49,614 nucleotides of DNA, taken from positions 1 through 49,614 of the IMG/VR virus record IMGVR_UViG_3300023180_000092, one strand, 5' to 3'. Shown here piece after piece: positions 15,288 through 22,852 of the stretch; the stretch's first letter is position 1, and each line of letters opens with the position of its first letter. Under the pieces are notes generated by a model that was not told the DNA's origin, ran no database searches, and saw only the letters and a program-made list of their open reading frames with translations. Made by a program: the position numbers and the translations under genes. This DNA comes from a virus.

Positions 15288-16099
15288 CAGAAGAATTTGA
15301 AGTAGAACAAAAACACCTTGATGCTGAATATTTTAATATCGGTATTGTTGGTACTAATACAGCAGCTAAAACACTGGAATATGCTTTTAAACATAAACCA
15401 CGTAATGCTGTAATGGTAGTTGATAATATCAATAAGCATATTGAAGATCTTATTGAGTTCGAACCACAGATTACTTTCCTTTGTAATGAAGTTACTATGG
15501 ATGATGATGGTGTAGTAGAAGCATCGCAGCTTGAAGATGCTATACTACAACTATCAGCCAAGACCAATGGTGGTATTGTTATTAAGACCCCGTTACCTAT
15601 GGATTTGGTAGAAAGAAATTGTAAGAATCAGAAAGTGGTTTACTATCCTGATCTGTATTTCGGTAAAGATAACATCGAGTCTCGACTAAATGTTCCTTAT
15701 ACATGTCTTGGTGGTACACCGAACAGTACAATGGCAGTTGCAGAGATTATTCATAGATTCTCTACATTTTCAATTGGACATTTTCATCATATTACACCAA
15801 CAGAGGTATGTTTTATTGAACAGGTAACTGGTGCTATGCTTACTATGAATTCCGTGTTTGCTGCACAGCTACATGATACTGTAAAAGAATTTGGTGGGGA
15901 TTATCACACTATTGCTAGTATCCTAGCATCTGATGGACGTATTGGTACACATGGACTTCGGCAACCTAACACAGATGATACTATGGGTGAAAGCTCACAA
16001 CAGGCAAAGGATGCACTAAAGTCACTGAAAAAGTTCAGTGATAGGTTTACTTTACTTGAAGAGTGTGGTATAATGAATGATCGTTACCAGGAAAGATAA
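15284..16099 (+). CDS. nucleotide-sugar dehydrogenase-like protein lacking catalytic residues
   Basis: 271 residues. NIGIVGTNTAAKTLEYAF is a Rossmann start, and the layout follows the intact dehydrogenase at 26412: PDLYFGKDNIESR corresponds to NPEFLTERNAAND, and ASDGRIGTHGLRQP to ASDPRIGPSHTKVP. The catalytic Lys (NSFLATK in the intact copy) falls at MLTMN, and the Gly-rich Cys motif is absent. It is probably a paralog without dehydrogenase activity, perhaps a regulator or partner, or an enzyme with changed chemistry. Coupled to dCMP deaminase by 4 nt. Confidence 0.6.
   Translation: MTEEFEVEQKHLDAEYFNIGIVGTNTAAKTLEYAFKHKPRNAVMVVDNINKHIEDLIEFEPQITFLCNEVTMDDDGVVEASQLEDAILQLSAKTNGGIVIKTPLPMDLVERNCKNQKVVYYPDLYFGKDNIESRLNVPYTCLGGTPNSTMAVAEIIHRFSTFSIGHFHHITPTEVCFIEQVTGAMLTMNSVFAAQLHDTVKEFGGDYHTIASILASDGRIGTHGLRQPNTDDTMGESSQQAKDALKSLKKFSDRFTLLEECGIMNDRYQER
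16046..16074 (+). promoter_or_regulatory. sigma70-type promoter before the uvsX pair
   Basis: TTTACT (16046-16051), 17-nt spacer, TATAAT (16069-16074), inside the end of the dehydrogenase-like gene and 24 nt before the next start, which has its own AGGAAAG ribosome site. Confidence 0.7.
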
Positions 16100-16305
16100 T
16101 GTCTGTACTTAAACTAAAAATTCATAAACGTATGGATGAATTGCAAGAGATGATGGAAAGTAATCGTCATCTGGAAGATCCTGACAGTGTTCAGGAACAT
16201 TTGTACACAGTATCTAAATTCTGGTCAGTACTCTCAGAAGAGGATCGTGATTATATTCACTGTGCTCAACACGCTATTGAAGAAAAGACGAAGTGGAATG
16301 TATAA
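16099..16305 (+). CDS. small helical protein before UvsX
   Basis: 68 residues, MSVLKLKIHKRMDELQEMME..., helical with mixed charge. It starts in the preceding stop and its stop overlaps the UvsX start (TAATG), so it is co-transcribed with and coupled to uvsX. A recombination-related accessory role is conceivable but nothing shows it. Family not recognised. Confidence 0.55.
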   Translation: MSVLKLKIHKRMDELQEMMESNRHLEDPDSVQEHLYTVSKFWSVLSEEDRDYIHCAQHAIEEKTKWNV

Positions 16306-17342
16306 TGTCAATTATGGATAAATTGAAAAAGAACTCAAAGATCAAGTCAACATCTGTGTTGGCTGATTCCCAGTTCTTTAATAAAAAAGATATGATCACG
16401 ACCGATGTGCCAATGATTAACGTTGCACTATCTGGTGATCTAGAGGGTGGGCTAACACCAGGACTTACAGTTCTTGCTGGTCCATCCAAACACTTTAAGA
16501 CGTCATTTGCGTTGCTAATGGCTTCTGCTTATTTGAAAAAGTATGATGATGCAGTCATCCTATTCTACGATTCAGAATTTGGTTCACCCCAATCATACTT
16601 CCAACAGTTCGGTATCGATACCAACCGTGTACTGCACACACCAATCACCAACGTCGAAGAGCTCAAGTTTGATATTATTAATCAGCTTGAACAGATTGAC
16701 CGGGAAGACAAGGTCATTGTTGTTATCGATTCGATTGGTAACGTAGCATCAAAGAAAGAACTTGAAGATGCTATCAATGAAAAGTCTGTGGCAGATATGA
16801 GTCGTGCTAAAGCACTAAAAGGTTTGTTCCGTATGTGTACACCTTACCTTGCTATGAAAGATATTCCAATGTTGGCTGTCAATCATACATATCAGGAAAT
16901 GGGTCTGTTCCCTAAAGCTATCGTTTCTGGTGGTACTGGTATCTACTATTCAGCAGATAATATCTGGATCATTGGGCGTCAGCAGGACAAAAAAGGTACA
17001 GAGATTAAAGGTTACCACTTTGTTATTAACGTAGAGAAATCACGTTATGTGAAAGAGAAATCTAAAATCCCTATTAGTGTATCTTGGGAAGGTGGTGTAC
17101 AACGTTGGTCTGGTCTACTTGAAGTAGGTATGGCTGGTGGTTATGTAGAAAAGCCATCACCTGGTTGGTATCAGCAGGCTGGATCTGAAAACAAAGTACG
17201 TGAAGCAGATACACTGAAGTCCGACTTCTGGTTACCTATTATTCAGAATACAGACTTTAAGGATTTTGTTGCTAAACAATATAAGATTGGGGAACAATCT
17301 GTTGTGTCTATGGACGAGATTGTCGAAGAGGACATGTCATGA
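16305..17342 (+). CDS. uvsX: UvsX RecA-like recombinase
   Basis: 345 residues. Walker A is the unusual GPSKHFKT (59-66), as in T4 UvsX (GPSKSFKS). KVIVVIDSIGNVAS is Walker B, and the DNA-binding loop region VNHTYQEMGLFPKAIVSGGT follows. The C-terminus is acidic (MDEIVEEDMS), as needed for contact with other recombination proteins. UvsX carries out strand invasion for recombination-dependent replication. Starts in the stop of the 68-residue gene and overlaps the next gene by 4 nt. Confidence 0.95.
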   Translation: MSIMDKLKKNSKIKSTSVLADSQFFNKKDMITTDVPMINVALSGDLEGGLTPGLTVLAGPSKHFKTSFALLMASAYLKKYDDAVILFYDSEFGSPQSYFQQFGIDTNRVLHTPITNVEELKFDIINQLEQIDREDKVIVVIDSIGNVASKKELEDAINEKSVADMSRAKALKGLFRMCTPYLAMKDIPMLAVNHTYQEMGLFPKAIVSGGTGIYYSADNIWIIGRQQDKKGTEIKGYHFVINVEKSRYVKEKSKIPISVSWEGGVQRWSGLLEVGMAGGYVEKPSPGWYQQAGSENKVREADTLKSDFWLPIIQNTDFKDFVAKQYKIGEQSVVSMDEIVEEDMS

Positions 17343-17671
17343 AACAGAATAAAGATTACGAATTAGTTCCTGCAGATGAAGATCAATGGCATGTTCGTAT
17401 CCTAACTGGCGAATTCACTGAAACTGTATTTCAATTTGGATCAATTACTATTGATGAAGATTATGAAGATAGTGATGAAGGTGGTCTAATGAGATATAAC
17501 TTTGATATTATCTCAACACCAGATCCTATGATTGCTTCTGATAATATTGATGAGAATATGCCACTACAAGAAACCGTTGCAAACATTTTGGTTAGTATCA
17601 TGGAGGACATTGTAGCTCCTGGTCTAGCGGAAGAAGCTAATGAAAATTCTGATAATGGGTCTGCCGGGTAG
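17339..17671 (+). CDS. acidic hypothetical protein after UvsX
   Basis: 110 residues, very acidic (GSITIDEDYEDSDEGGLMRY, EANENSDNGSAG). Likely beta-strand core (HVRILTGEFTETVFQFG). Similar acidic proteins follow uvsX in other marine T4-like phages as far as I recall, but no function is known to me. Overlaps uvsX by 4 nt and the next gene by 32 nt. Confidence 0.6.
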   Translation: MKQNKDYELVPADEDQWHVRILTGEFTETVFQFGSITIDEDYEDSDEGGLMRYNFDIISTPDPMIASDNIDENMPLQETVANILVSIMEDIVAPGLAEEANENSDNGSAG

Positions 17672-18086
17672 TGGTAAGACCTGGTTAGCAAAACAATTAG
17701 CATACCACTTTCTAGTACCACATCACAATGCTGATACCTATCGTGAATATAATGATGATTGGGACTTCAGCGAAATGGGTCGTGCTCGTCAGGCAAGACG
17801 TATGAGTATGCAGTGGGGCATTTTAGATTTTGTTTGTCCAACTGAAGCACTTCGTCGTATTACCAAGCCTGACTATATAATATGGATGGATACGATCACA
17901 GAAGGTCGGTACCAGGATACAAATAAATTATTTCAATCTCCAGAAGTGTACGATGTAAGGATCATAGAATGGATTGGACAAAACCTACTACACAACTACT
18001 TGGAAGATTTCAACCCTGGCATCAAGGGCATACAGAGCTTTTTAAACGAGCGCATGCCACTACTGGGCAGTGTGTTCTCCTCGTAA
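17640..18086 (+). CDS. APS-kinase-like P-loop kinase (frame overlaps next gene)
   Basis: 148 residues. GLPGSGKTWLAKQLAYHF (7-24) is a Walker A as in adenylylsulfate and small-molecule kinases, followed by NADTYREYNDDWDFS and GRARQARRMS. The kinase domain plausibly ends near YDVRIIEW (about residue 111). The last 40 or so residues lie over the nucleotidyltransferase start in another frame and look unlike a domain. The pair may therefore be a split or frameshifted fusion. The phosphate acceptor is unknown; APS is only the nearest family. Confidence 0.65.
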   Translation: MKILIMGLPGSGKTWLAKQLAYHFLVPHHNADTYREYNDDWDFSEMGRARQARRMSMQWGILDFVCPTEALRRITKPDYIIWMDTITEGRYQDTNKLFQSPEVYDVRIIEWIGQNLLHNYLEDFNPGIKGIQSFLNERMPLLGSVFSS

Positions 18087-18337
18087 GAAAAACCCCACTT
18101 GACGAAAATAACCCCCTCGACGTAGTTAAGGTCATGGACAATATTGTCGAAGCTTTAACTACCGAGGGGTTTACTTTGGATGAAGATTATATTATAATGG
18201 TAGTACCAAACATCACTGATATTTCTTATGGTCGTGATGTCGGTTACTCTATTACACAACATGATCTTGGTGAAGACGTACATAAAATCTCTGCAACAGA
18301 GATCAGAAAACAAATGAGAGCACGCGGAGAGATATGA
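17969..18337 (+). CDS. nucleotidyltransferase (NMNAT/cytidylyltransferase fold)
   Basis: 122 residues. LLGRFQPWHQGH (10-21) is the H-x-G-H active-site motif, and ISATEIRKQM near the end is the second nucleotide-binding motif. The domain is complete. Its frame is -1 relative to the kinase at 17640, with a 118-nt overlap. I see no classical slippery heptamer at the junction (17966-17985). Substrate could be NMN, a choline/ethanolamine phosphate or a sugar phosphate. Confidence 0.7.
   Translation: MDWTKPTTQLLGRFQPWHQGHTELFKRAHATTGQCVLLVRKTPLDENNPLDVVKVMDNIVEALTTEGFTLDEDYIIMVVPNITDISYGRDVGYSITQHDLGEDVHKISATEIRKQMRARGEI
18170..18198 (+). promoter_or_regulatory. internal sigma70-type promoter before gp41
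   Basis: TTTACT (18170-18175), 17-nt spacer, TATAAT (18193-18198), inside the nucleotidyltransferase gene, 135 nt before gp41. The perfect spacing fits the phage's promoter class, but its position inside a gene lowers certainty. Confidence 0.55.
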
Positions 18338-19698
18338 TAGCAAATATAGAACAAACTGTCCTTCGTAACCTACTGGTCAACGAACCGTATATGCGCAAAG
18401 TGTTACCGTTCATCAAACCAGAATACTTCGAAGGTGTATACCAAAAGCTATTCAAAGAAGTAGCTAAGTATGTGGCAAAGTACAACCGATTGCCAACTGC
18501 AGAATCATTTAAGATTGAACTTGATGATTCCAATCTAACCGAAGAACAATACCGTCACGCAGTAGAAATCATCCCAGAGATCTTTAAGAAAGAAGAAGTG
18601 GATGATGAATGGCTATATGACAAGACAGAGAAATGGTGTCAGGATCGTGCACTGTATAATGCAGTCATGGAATCAATCAATATTATTGATGGTAAGCATG
18701 CCACACTAACAAAGAATGCACTACCAGATATCCTTACAAAGGCACTTGGTGTTTCATTTGATACAAATATTGGTCACGACTATATTGAAGATGTGGAATC
18801 ACGTTACGAATTCTATCACAACAAAGAAGAACGTATCCCATTCGATCTACATCTATTCAATGAGATCACTAAAGATGGTGTACCGAATAAGACACTCAAC
18901 ATTGCTCTGGCTGGTACTGGCGTTGGTAAGTCTTTGTTTATGTGTCACGTTGCTGCAAGTGTACTATCACTCGGTAAGAATGTTCTTTATATTACCATGG
19001 AGATGGCAGAAGAACGTATTGCTGAACGTATCGACGCTAATCTATTGAACATCCCTATTGACCAGATGGAAAATGTATCAAAGGGTATGCTTACTGAAAA
19101 GGTAAACCGTCTAAAGACAAAGACAAATGGTAAACTGATTATTAAGGAATATCCAACAGGTGCAGCGAATGCTAACCACTTCCGAGCACTACTCAACGAA
19201 CTGAAGTTAAAGAAATCCTTTGAACCAGATATGATCTTTATTGATTATCTAAATATCTGTGCATCATCACGTATGAAAGCCATGGGAGGATCTATCAATT
19301 CATACACTTACATTAAAGCAATTGCTGAAGAGTTACGTGGTCTTGCGGTCGAGTTCGACTTACCGATCTTCTCTGCAACGCAGACGACTCGTTCAGGTTA
19401 TACTAACTCGGATCCTGGGCTTGAAGATACGTCCGAGTCTTTTGGATTACCCGCTACCGCTGATCTAATGTTTGCCCTTGTATCTAGTGAAGAACTAGAA
19501 CAACAAGGACAGATTATGGTCAAGCAATTAAAAAATAGATATAATGATCCAAACAAGCACAAAAGGTTCATTCTAAATATAGATAGAAGTAGGATGAGAC
19601 TTTTCGACGCAGAGGCACAAGATCATGATTTAGTACAAGACACACCAGCGTTCGATAACGGTGAGATAGCAGAACGCTTTGCAGATTTTAAATTATAG
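18334..19698 (+). CDS. 41: replicative DnaB-like helicase gp41
   Basis: 454 residues (T4: 475). Walker A GTGVGKS (194-200), the DnaB family strand NVLYITMEMAEERIAERID, and Walker B MIFIDYLN with D304. An arginine-finger region VKQLKNRYNDPNKHKRF is near the end. The N-terminal ~130 residues are the helical collar domain. It unwinds DNA 5'-3' at the fork with gp61 primase (42324). Overlaps the nucleotidyltransferase by 4 nt. Confidence 0.95.
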   Translation: MIANIEQTVLRNLLVNEPYMRKVLPFIKPEYFEGVYQKLFKEVAKYVAKYNRLPTAESFKIELDDSNLTEEQYRHAVEIIPEIFKKEEVDDEWLYDKTEKWCQDRALYNAVMESINIIDGKHATLTKNALPDILTKALGVSFDTNIGHDYIEDVESRYEFYHNKEERIPFDLHLFNEITKDGVPNKTLNIALAGTGVGKSLFMCHVAASVLSLGKNVLYITMEMAEERIAERIDANLLNIPIDQMENVSKGMLTEKVNRLKTKTNGKLIIKEYPTGAANANHFRALLNELKLKKSFEPDMIFIDYLNICASSRMKAMGGSINSYTYIKAIAEELRGLAVEFDLPIFSATQTTRSGYTNSDPGLEDTSESFGLPATADLMFALVSSEELEQQGQIMVKQLKNRYNDPNKHKRFILNIDRSRMRLFDAEAQDHDLVQDTPAFDNGEIAERFADFKL

Positions 19699-19707
19699 GA
19701 GAATATT

Positions 19708-19953
19708 ATGGGAAAGAAAAGATCACGGGCACATCAGGTATCAAAAGGTGAACGACGGCCACTCGATCGTGCAATACAAAAGGCTACACGTCGTGAATAC
19801 AGAAACCGCTTTGAACGTCATATGAATCAGCTTCGAGCACATCTTGCTGGTAAGCCAACAATGATTACTATTGCTAATCCTAACCCACAGGAAACCAATA
19901 AGCCATTCATTCGTGTTCCTGGTAAAGAATATTTTAATAAAACAGGTCGATAA
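19708..19953 (+). CDS. small basic protein
   Basis: 81 residues, MGKKRSRAHQVSKGERRP..., strongly basic N-terminal half (RREYRNRFERHMNQLRAHL) and a Pro/Asn-rich tail. Good ribosome site (AGGAG). Possibly nucleic-acid binding because of charge. Family not recognised. Confidence 0.6.
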   Translation: MGKKRSRAHQVSKGERRPLDRAIQKATRREYRNRFERHMNQLRAHLAGKPTMITIANPNPQETNKPFIRVPGKEYFNKTGR

Positions 19954-19956
19954 ATT

Positions 19957-20631
19957 ATGAAAGCACGTTTGATATCTGCAAGCTCTCCTACCAATCACTT
20001 TGTTGGTATTGAAAGCGTACAAGATCTTATTGCACACGCAGCACGTGTGTCCAATCCAGGTAATCAGAATAATAGTGATACAGCAGGCAAGCTACTCAAC
20101 TACTTGATTAAGCACAAACACTGGTCACCGTTTGAAATGGCTAGTGCATGTATTGAGGTGGAAACTACACGTGATATTGCACGACAGTTATTGCGTCACC
20201 GTAGCTTTTCTTTTCAAGAGTTCAGCCAACGTTATGCTGATCCTACTAATGAGCTTTCATTTGTAACACGTGATGCACGTCTGCAAGATCCAAAGAATAG
20301 ACAAAATAGTATTGAAACATCTGATACAGCCTTACAGGCTTGGTGGCATGCACAACAAGAATTTTTAATTGAGCACACTAAAAGAATATATATTGAGGCA
20401 ATAGAAAGAGGTATAGCAAAAGAACAGGCACGTGCCGTACTACCAGAAGGTAACACTGTTTCACGACTATATGTAAATGGTACTATCCGTTCCTGGATTC
20501 ATTACGTTGAACTACGTAGTGGCCATGGTACACAACTAGAACATATTGAACTCGCGCGCGAGATCGGCCGGGCGATCACAGCTATCTTTCCAATGATAGA
20601 GGATTTTATTCATGGAAGTACAGATTCGTAA
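19957..20631 (+). CDS. thyX: flavin-dependent thymidylate synthase ThyX
   Basis: 224 residues. The ThyX signature R-H-R-x-x-S-x-x-x-x-S-x-R is present as RHRSFSFQEFSQR (80-92). WSPFEMASACIEVE and the C-terminal LRSGHGTQLEHIELAREI are family features. ThyX methylates dUMP with FAD, NADPH and methylenetetrahydrofolate and does not consume the folate ring as reductant. The phage also encodes ThyA plus DHFR at 43.3-44.7 kb, so two dTMP routes exist. Its last 20 nt form the left copy of a direct repeat. Confidence 0.93.
   Translation: MKARLISASSPTNHFVGIESVQDLIAHAARVSNPGNQNNSDTAGKLLNYLIKHKHWSPFEMASACIEVETTRDIARQLLRHRSFSFQEFSQRYADPTNELSFVTRDARLQDPKNRQNSIETSDTALQAWWHAQQEFLIEHTKRIYIEAIERGIAKEQARAVLPEGNTVSRLYVNGTIRSWIHYVELRSGHGTQLEHIELAREIGRAITAIFPMIEDFIHGSTDS
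20612..20631 (+). repeat. 20-bp direct repeat, left copy
   Basis: ATGGAAGTACAGATTCGTAA, identical to 21438-21457. It includes the thyX stop codon and also the start codon of the glycosyltransferase gene. Confidence 0.9.
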
Positions 20632-21457
20632 TAAAGAAATCCTTACAGACCCCGACAGCTATATTGATCTTAAACCTTTAAATGATTTAAAAGTCTTAAT
20701 CTGGCAAACCCACGTAGAACATTCTTATAACTATTTTGGTACATCGCCAGAACAGATAGAAGATTATAGAACAAATAGGAGCAGCTATAGTAACTTTTAT
20801 AAGTTTAGTTCTTATACATGTAAAAGATATGCTGAACGATGGGGATTTGATTACAGATTTGATCTGTACGAAGAAGAAGAATATGAGCCTTTTGTATTTG
20901 GCCAATCAAACTTCGATCAGTTTAAAGCTACAACATTTTTTAAAAAATATGATGCTGTTTTATATTTAGATACTGATGTTTTAATTATGCCATGGGCAGA
21001 TAATATTATAGAAGAATATTCACCAGAAAGAGATTGGAGTAATATATTTGTTAATACCATAATTGGGAATAAGTTAAAAAATGTTTATCTGCATCGATCC
21101 GGTTCCTGTAATACTGGTGTAGTTCTATACTTTAAAGAAGCTGCTGGGGGTGCAATAGATGTAAAACTTAGATCCAAAAGGTTTCTGAAAAACATAATTG
21201 AGGAAAATGCAGGTTTGTTAACCACCTTTCGATCTGGGCAATTTGATGACGATAAATTTTTTTATCTATTACATAATAAACTAGATGGATCTAGACTATG
21301 CCATTTGGATGCCAAGTATAATACGGATTTTTATAGTTATAATCAAAATCTAGAAAATATATCGTTTTTACATTGTTCTGGCGAGATGAAACAGTATATA
21401 GAAAGAATATATAATAAAGTATACGATGGAGATCGAGATGGAAGTACAGATTCGTAA
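20612..21457 (+). CDS. glycosyltransferase (GT-A-like, DxD) between direct repeats
   Basis: 281 residues. KKYDAVLYLDTDVLIMPWAD contains the D-x-D metal motif after a hydrophobic strand, typical of GT-A transferases such as GT8. SGSCNTGVVLYFK and QFDDDKFFYLLHNKL fit the acceptor side. The gene starts and ends in copies of a 20-bp repeat, so both it and its downstream neighbour begin MEVQIRN. It is richer in A/T than its neighbours. It looks like a cassette inserted between thyX and the oxygenase. The acceptor could be DNA, a virion protein or an envelope glycan. Confidence 0.7.
   Translation: MEVQIRNKEILTDPDSYIDLKPLNDLKVLIWQTHVEHSYNYFGTSPEQIEDYRTNRSSYSNFYKFSSYTCKRYAERWGFDYRFDLYEEEEYEPFVFGQSNFDQFKATTFFKKYDAVLYLDTDVLIMPWADNIIEEYSPERDWSNIFVNTIIGNKLKNVYLHRSGSCNTGVVLYFKEAAGGAIDVKLRSKRFLKNIIEENAGLLTTFRSGQFDDDKFFYLLHNKLDGSRLCHLDAKYNTDFYSYNQNLENISFLHCSGEMKQYIERIYNKVYDGDRDGSTDS
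21438..21457 (+). repeat. 20-bp direct repeat, right copy
   Basis: Same 20 bases as 20612-20631. It contains the stop of the glycosyltransferase and the start of the 2OG oxygenase. Confidence 0.9.
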
Positions 21458-22109
21458 CAGTGAGCTGATTGAACAGCTTGATGGTTTTATAAATGACTTT
21501 TATGCCATTGAGGGATTCGATGATCCTGTATTCCACATGTACGACCCAAAGGATGCCAGAGAAAATGGTATTCTATATACGTCAGAAGAATATCTTCACA
21601 AACAAATGGCACTTGGAAGTAAGCACACTGGATTCCCTGAACAACACTTTTCACAACCTGTTGGTCAGATGGCACAAAGGAATCCGGATCAGTTTGCTGA
21701 TGTTGCTTTCCGTGTAAGAAAAAAATTCCCAGAAGTTTTAGGCGTTCACTCGAGCGCACTATTCAACTATTATCCACCCGGTGGTTTCGTTGGTTGGCAT
21801 ACTAACTGGAATGCTAATGCCTACCAGATTCTTTTCACTTGGTCTAAGACTGGTGACGGATATTTCCGTTACTGGGATAATCAAGAAAAGAAAATTGTTC
21901 ACATCGAGGATAAACCAGGTTGGCAATGTAGATGGTACTACTTCGGAAGAGAGGATGAACCAGATTATCATTGCTGGCACGCAGCCTATGCAGGATGTGA
22001 TAGATTTACACTTGCATATAAATTTGTCAACGATAAGATTGGTACCGATAAGGATAGACAAGCTATTATCATGAGGGACCAGCTCATAGAAGAAATCGAG
22101 GAAGAATAA
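21438..22109 (+). CDS. 2OG-Fe(II) oxygenase-like protein with HxN metal motif
   Basis: 223 residues from ATG 21438. YYPPGGFVGWHTNWNA (111-126) gives the metal pair H121 and N123, where most 2OG enzymes have H-x-D. The distal His is H181 (HCWHAAYAGCDRF), with R189 for 2-oxoglutarate. The strand QILFTWSKTGDGYFRYWD completes the double-stranded beta-helix. Such proteins are frequent in marine T4-like phages; targets are unknown. Its start codon lies in the right copy of the 20-bp repeat. Confidence 0.65.
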   Translation: MEVQIRNSELIEQLDGFINDFYAIEGFDDPVFHMYDPKDARENGILYTSEEYLHKQMALGSKHTGFPEQHFSQPVGQMAQRNPDQFADVAFRVRKKFPEVLGVHSSALFNYYPPGGFVGWHTNWNANAYQILFTWSKTGDGYFRYWDNQEKKIVHIEDKPGWQCRWYYFGREDEPDYHCWHAAYAGCDRFTLAYKFVNDKIGTDKDRQAIIMRDQLIEEIEEE

Positions 22110-22110
22110 A

Positions 22111-22335
22111 ATGGCACACATTTCTACTTACTGGGCCGGAAACGGTAAAGAAGGTTACGCAGAAGTTCATAAAAATATTGAAGAAGGAGGATGCTTCATT
22201 CGTTATTTTGATAGTAATGGTGTAAGATTTTTCACAGAAGAGTTTCCTGGTAAATCGATTCATTATGTTGAGGATGCTGCAGAGAATTGGGCACTAGGTA
22301 TAAAAAAACTCGGAGGGGATTTACTTCTAGGTTAA
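22111..22335 (+). CDS. small hypothetical protein
   Basis: 74 residues, MAHISTYWAGNGKEGYAEVH..., alpha/beta mix with EGGCFIRYFDSNGVRFFTEE. No membrane segment. The family is not recognised. Its 3' end contains the first base of a promoter for the kinase gene. Confidence 0.55.
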   Translation: MAHISTYWAGNGKEGYAEVHKNIEEGGCFIRYFDSNGVRFFTEEFPGKSIHYVEDAAENWALGIKKLGGDLLLG

Positions 22336-22348
22336 CATTTGGTATAAT
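22320..22348 (+). promoter_or_regulatory. promoter with near-leaderless start (dNMP kinase)
   Basis: TTTACT (22320-22325), 17-nt spacer, TATAAT (22343-22348). ATG 22358 is 9 nt past the -10, leaving a leader of about 3 nt and no ribosome site. Confidence 0.7.
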
Positions 22349-22357
22349 AGTTTTATT

Positions 22358-22852
22358 ATGAAAATATTGATAATTGGATATGGTCGGCATGGCAAAGATA
22401 CAGTAGCAGAGTATCTCCGTGACCACTATGGCTTAACGTTTAAGTCGTCTAGTATGCACTGTGCAGAGAATGCGGTGTTCCCTGCACTACGTGGCATGTA
22501 CGGTTATAATACTGTAGAAGAATGCTTTGCCGATCGTTCTAACCACCGCACAGAATGGTATGATCTTATCTCAAAGTATTGTGAATCAGATCCTGCCCGT
22601 ATTGGTCGTGAGATCTTCGAAGTCTCTGATATGTACTGTGGTCTGAGAAACAAACGTGAGTTTCATGCCATTCGCAATAATGGTCTTGTAGATGTTACTA
22701 TCTGGGTTGATCGTTCAGATTGGTTACCAGCTGAAGATAAATCAAGTAATACACTTGAACCTTGGATGGCTGATTATGTTATCGATAACAATCGTGACCT
22801 TGATGAGCTTTATTGTAACGTAGATGATCTAATGAGGAACATATGCAAATAA
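22358..22852 (+). CDS. deoxynucleoside monophosphate kinase-like (gp1-like)
   Basis: 164 residues. GYGRHGKDTVAEYL (7-20) is the P-loop of the dNMP kinase family, and LTFKSSSMHCAENAVFP a substrate-binding segment. T4 gp1 (241 residues) phosphorylates dGMP, dTMP and hydroxymethyl-dCMP; this one is shorter. With the dCMP hydroxymethylase it would complete hm-dCDP formation. The family assignment is reasonable; specificity is inferred. Confidence 0.65.
   Translation: MKILIIGYGRHGKDTVAEYLRDHYGLTFKSSSMHCAENAVFPALRGMYGYNTVEECFADRSNHRTEWYDLISKYCESDPARIGREIFEVSDMYCGLRNKREFHAIRNNGLVDVTIWVDRSDWLPAEDKSSNTLEPWMADYVIDNNRDLDELYCNVDDLMRNICK

Noticed and set aside
21759-22121. 120-codon minus-strand open frame
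   Set aside because: Antisense to the well-supported 2OG oxygenase; no family resemblance.
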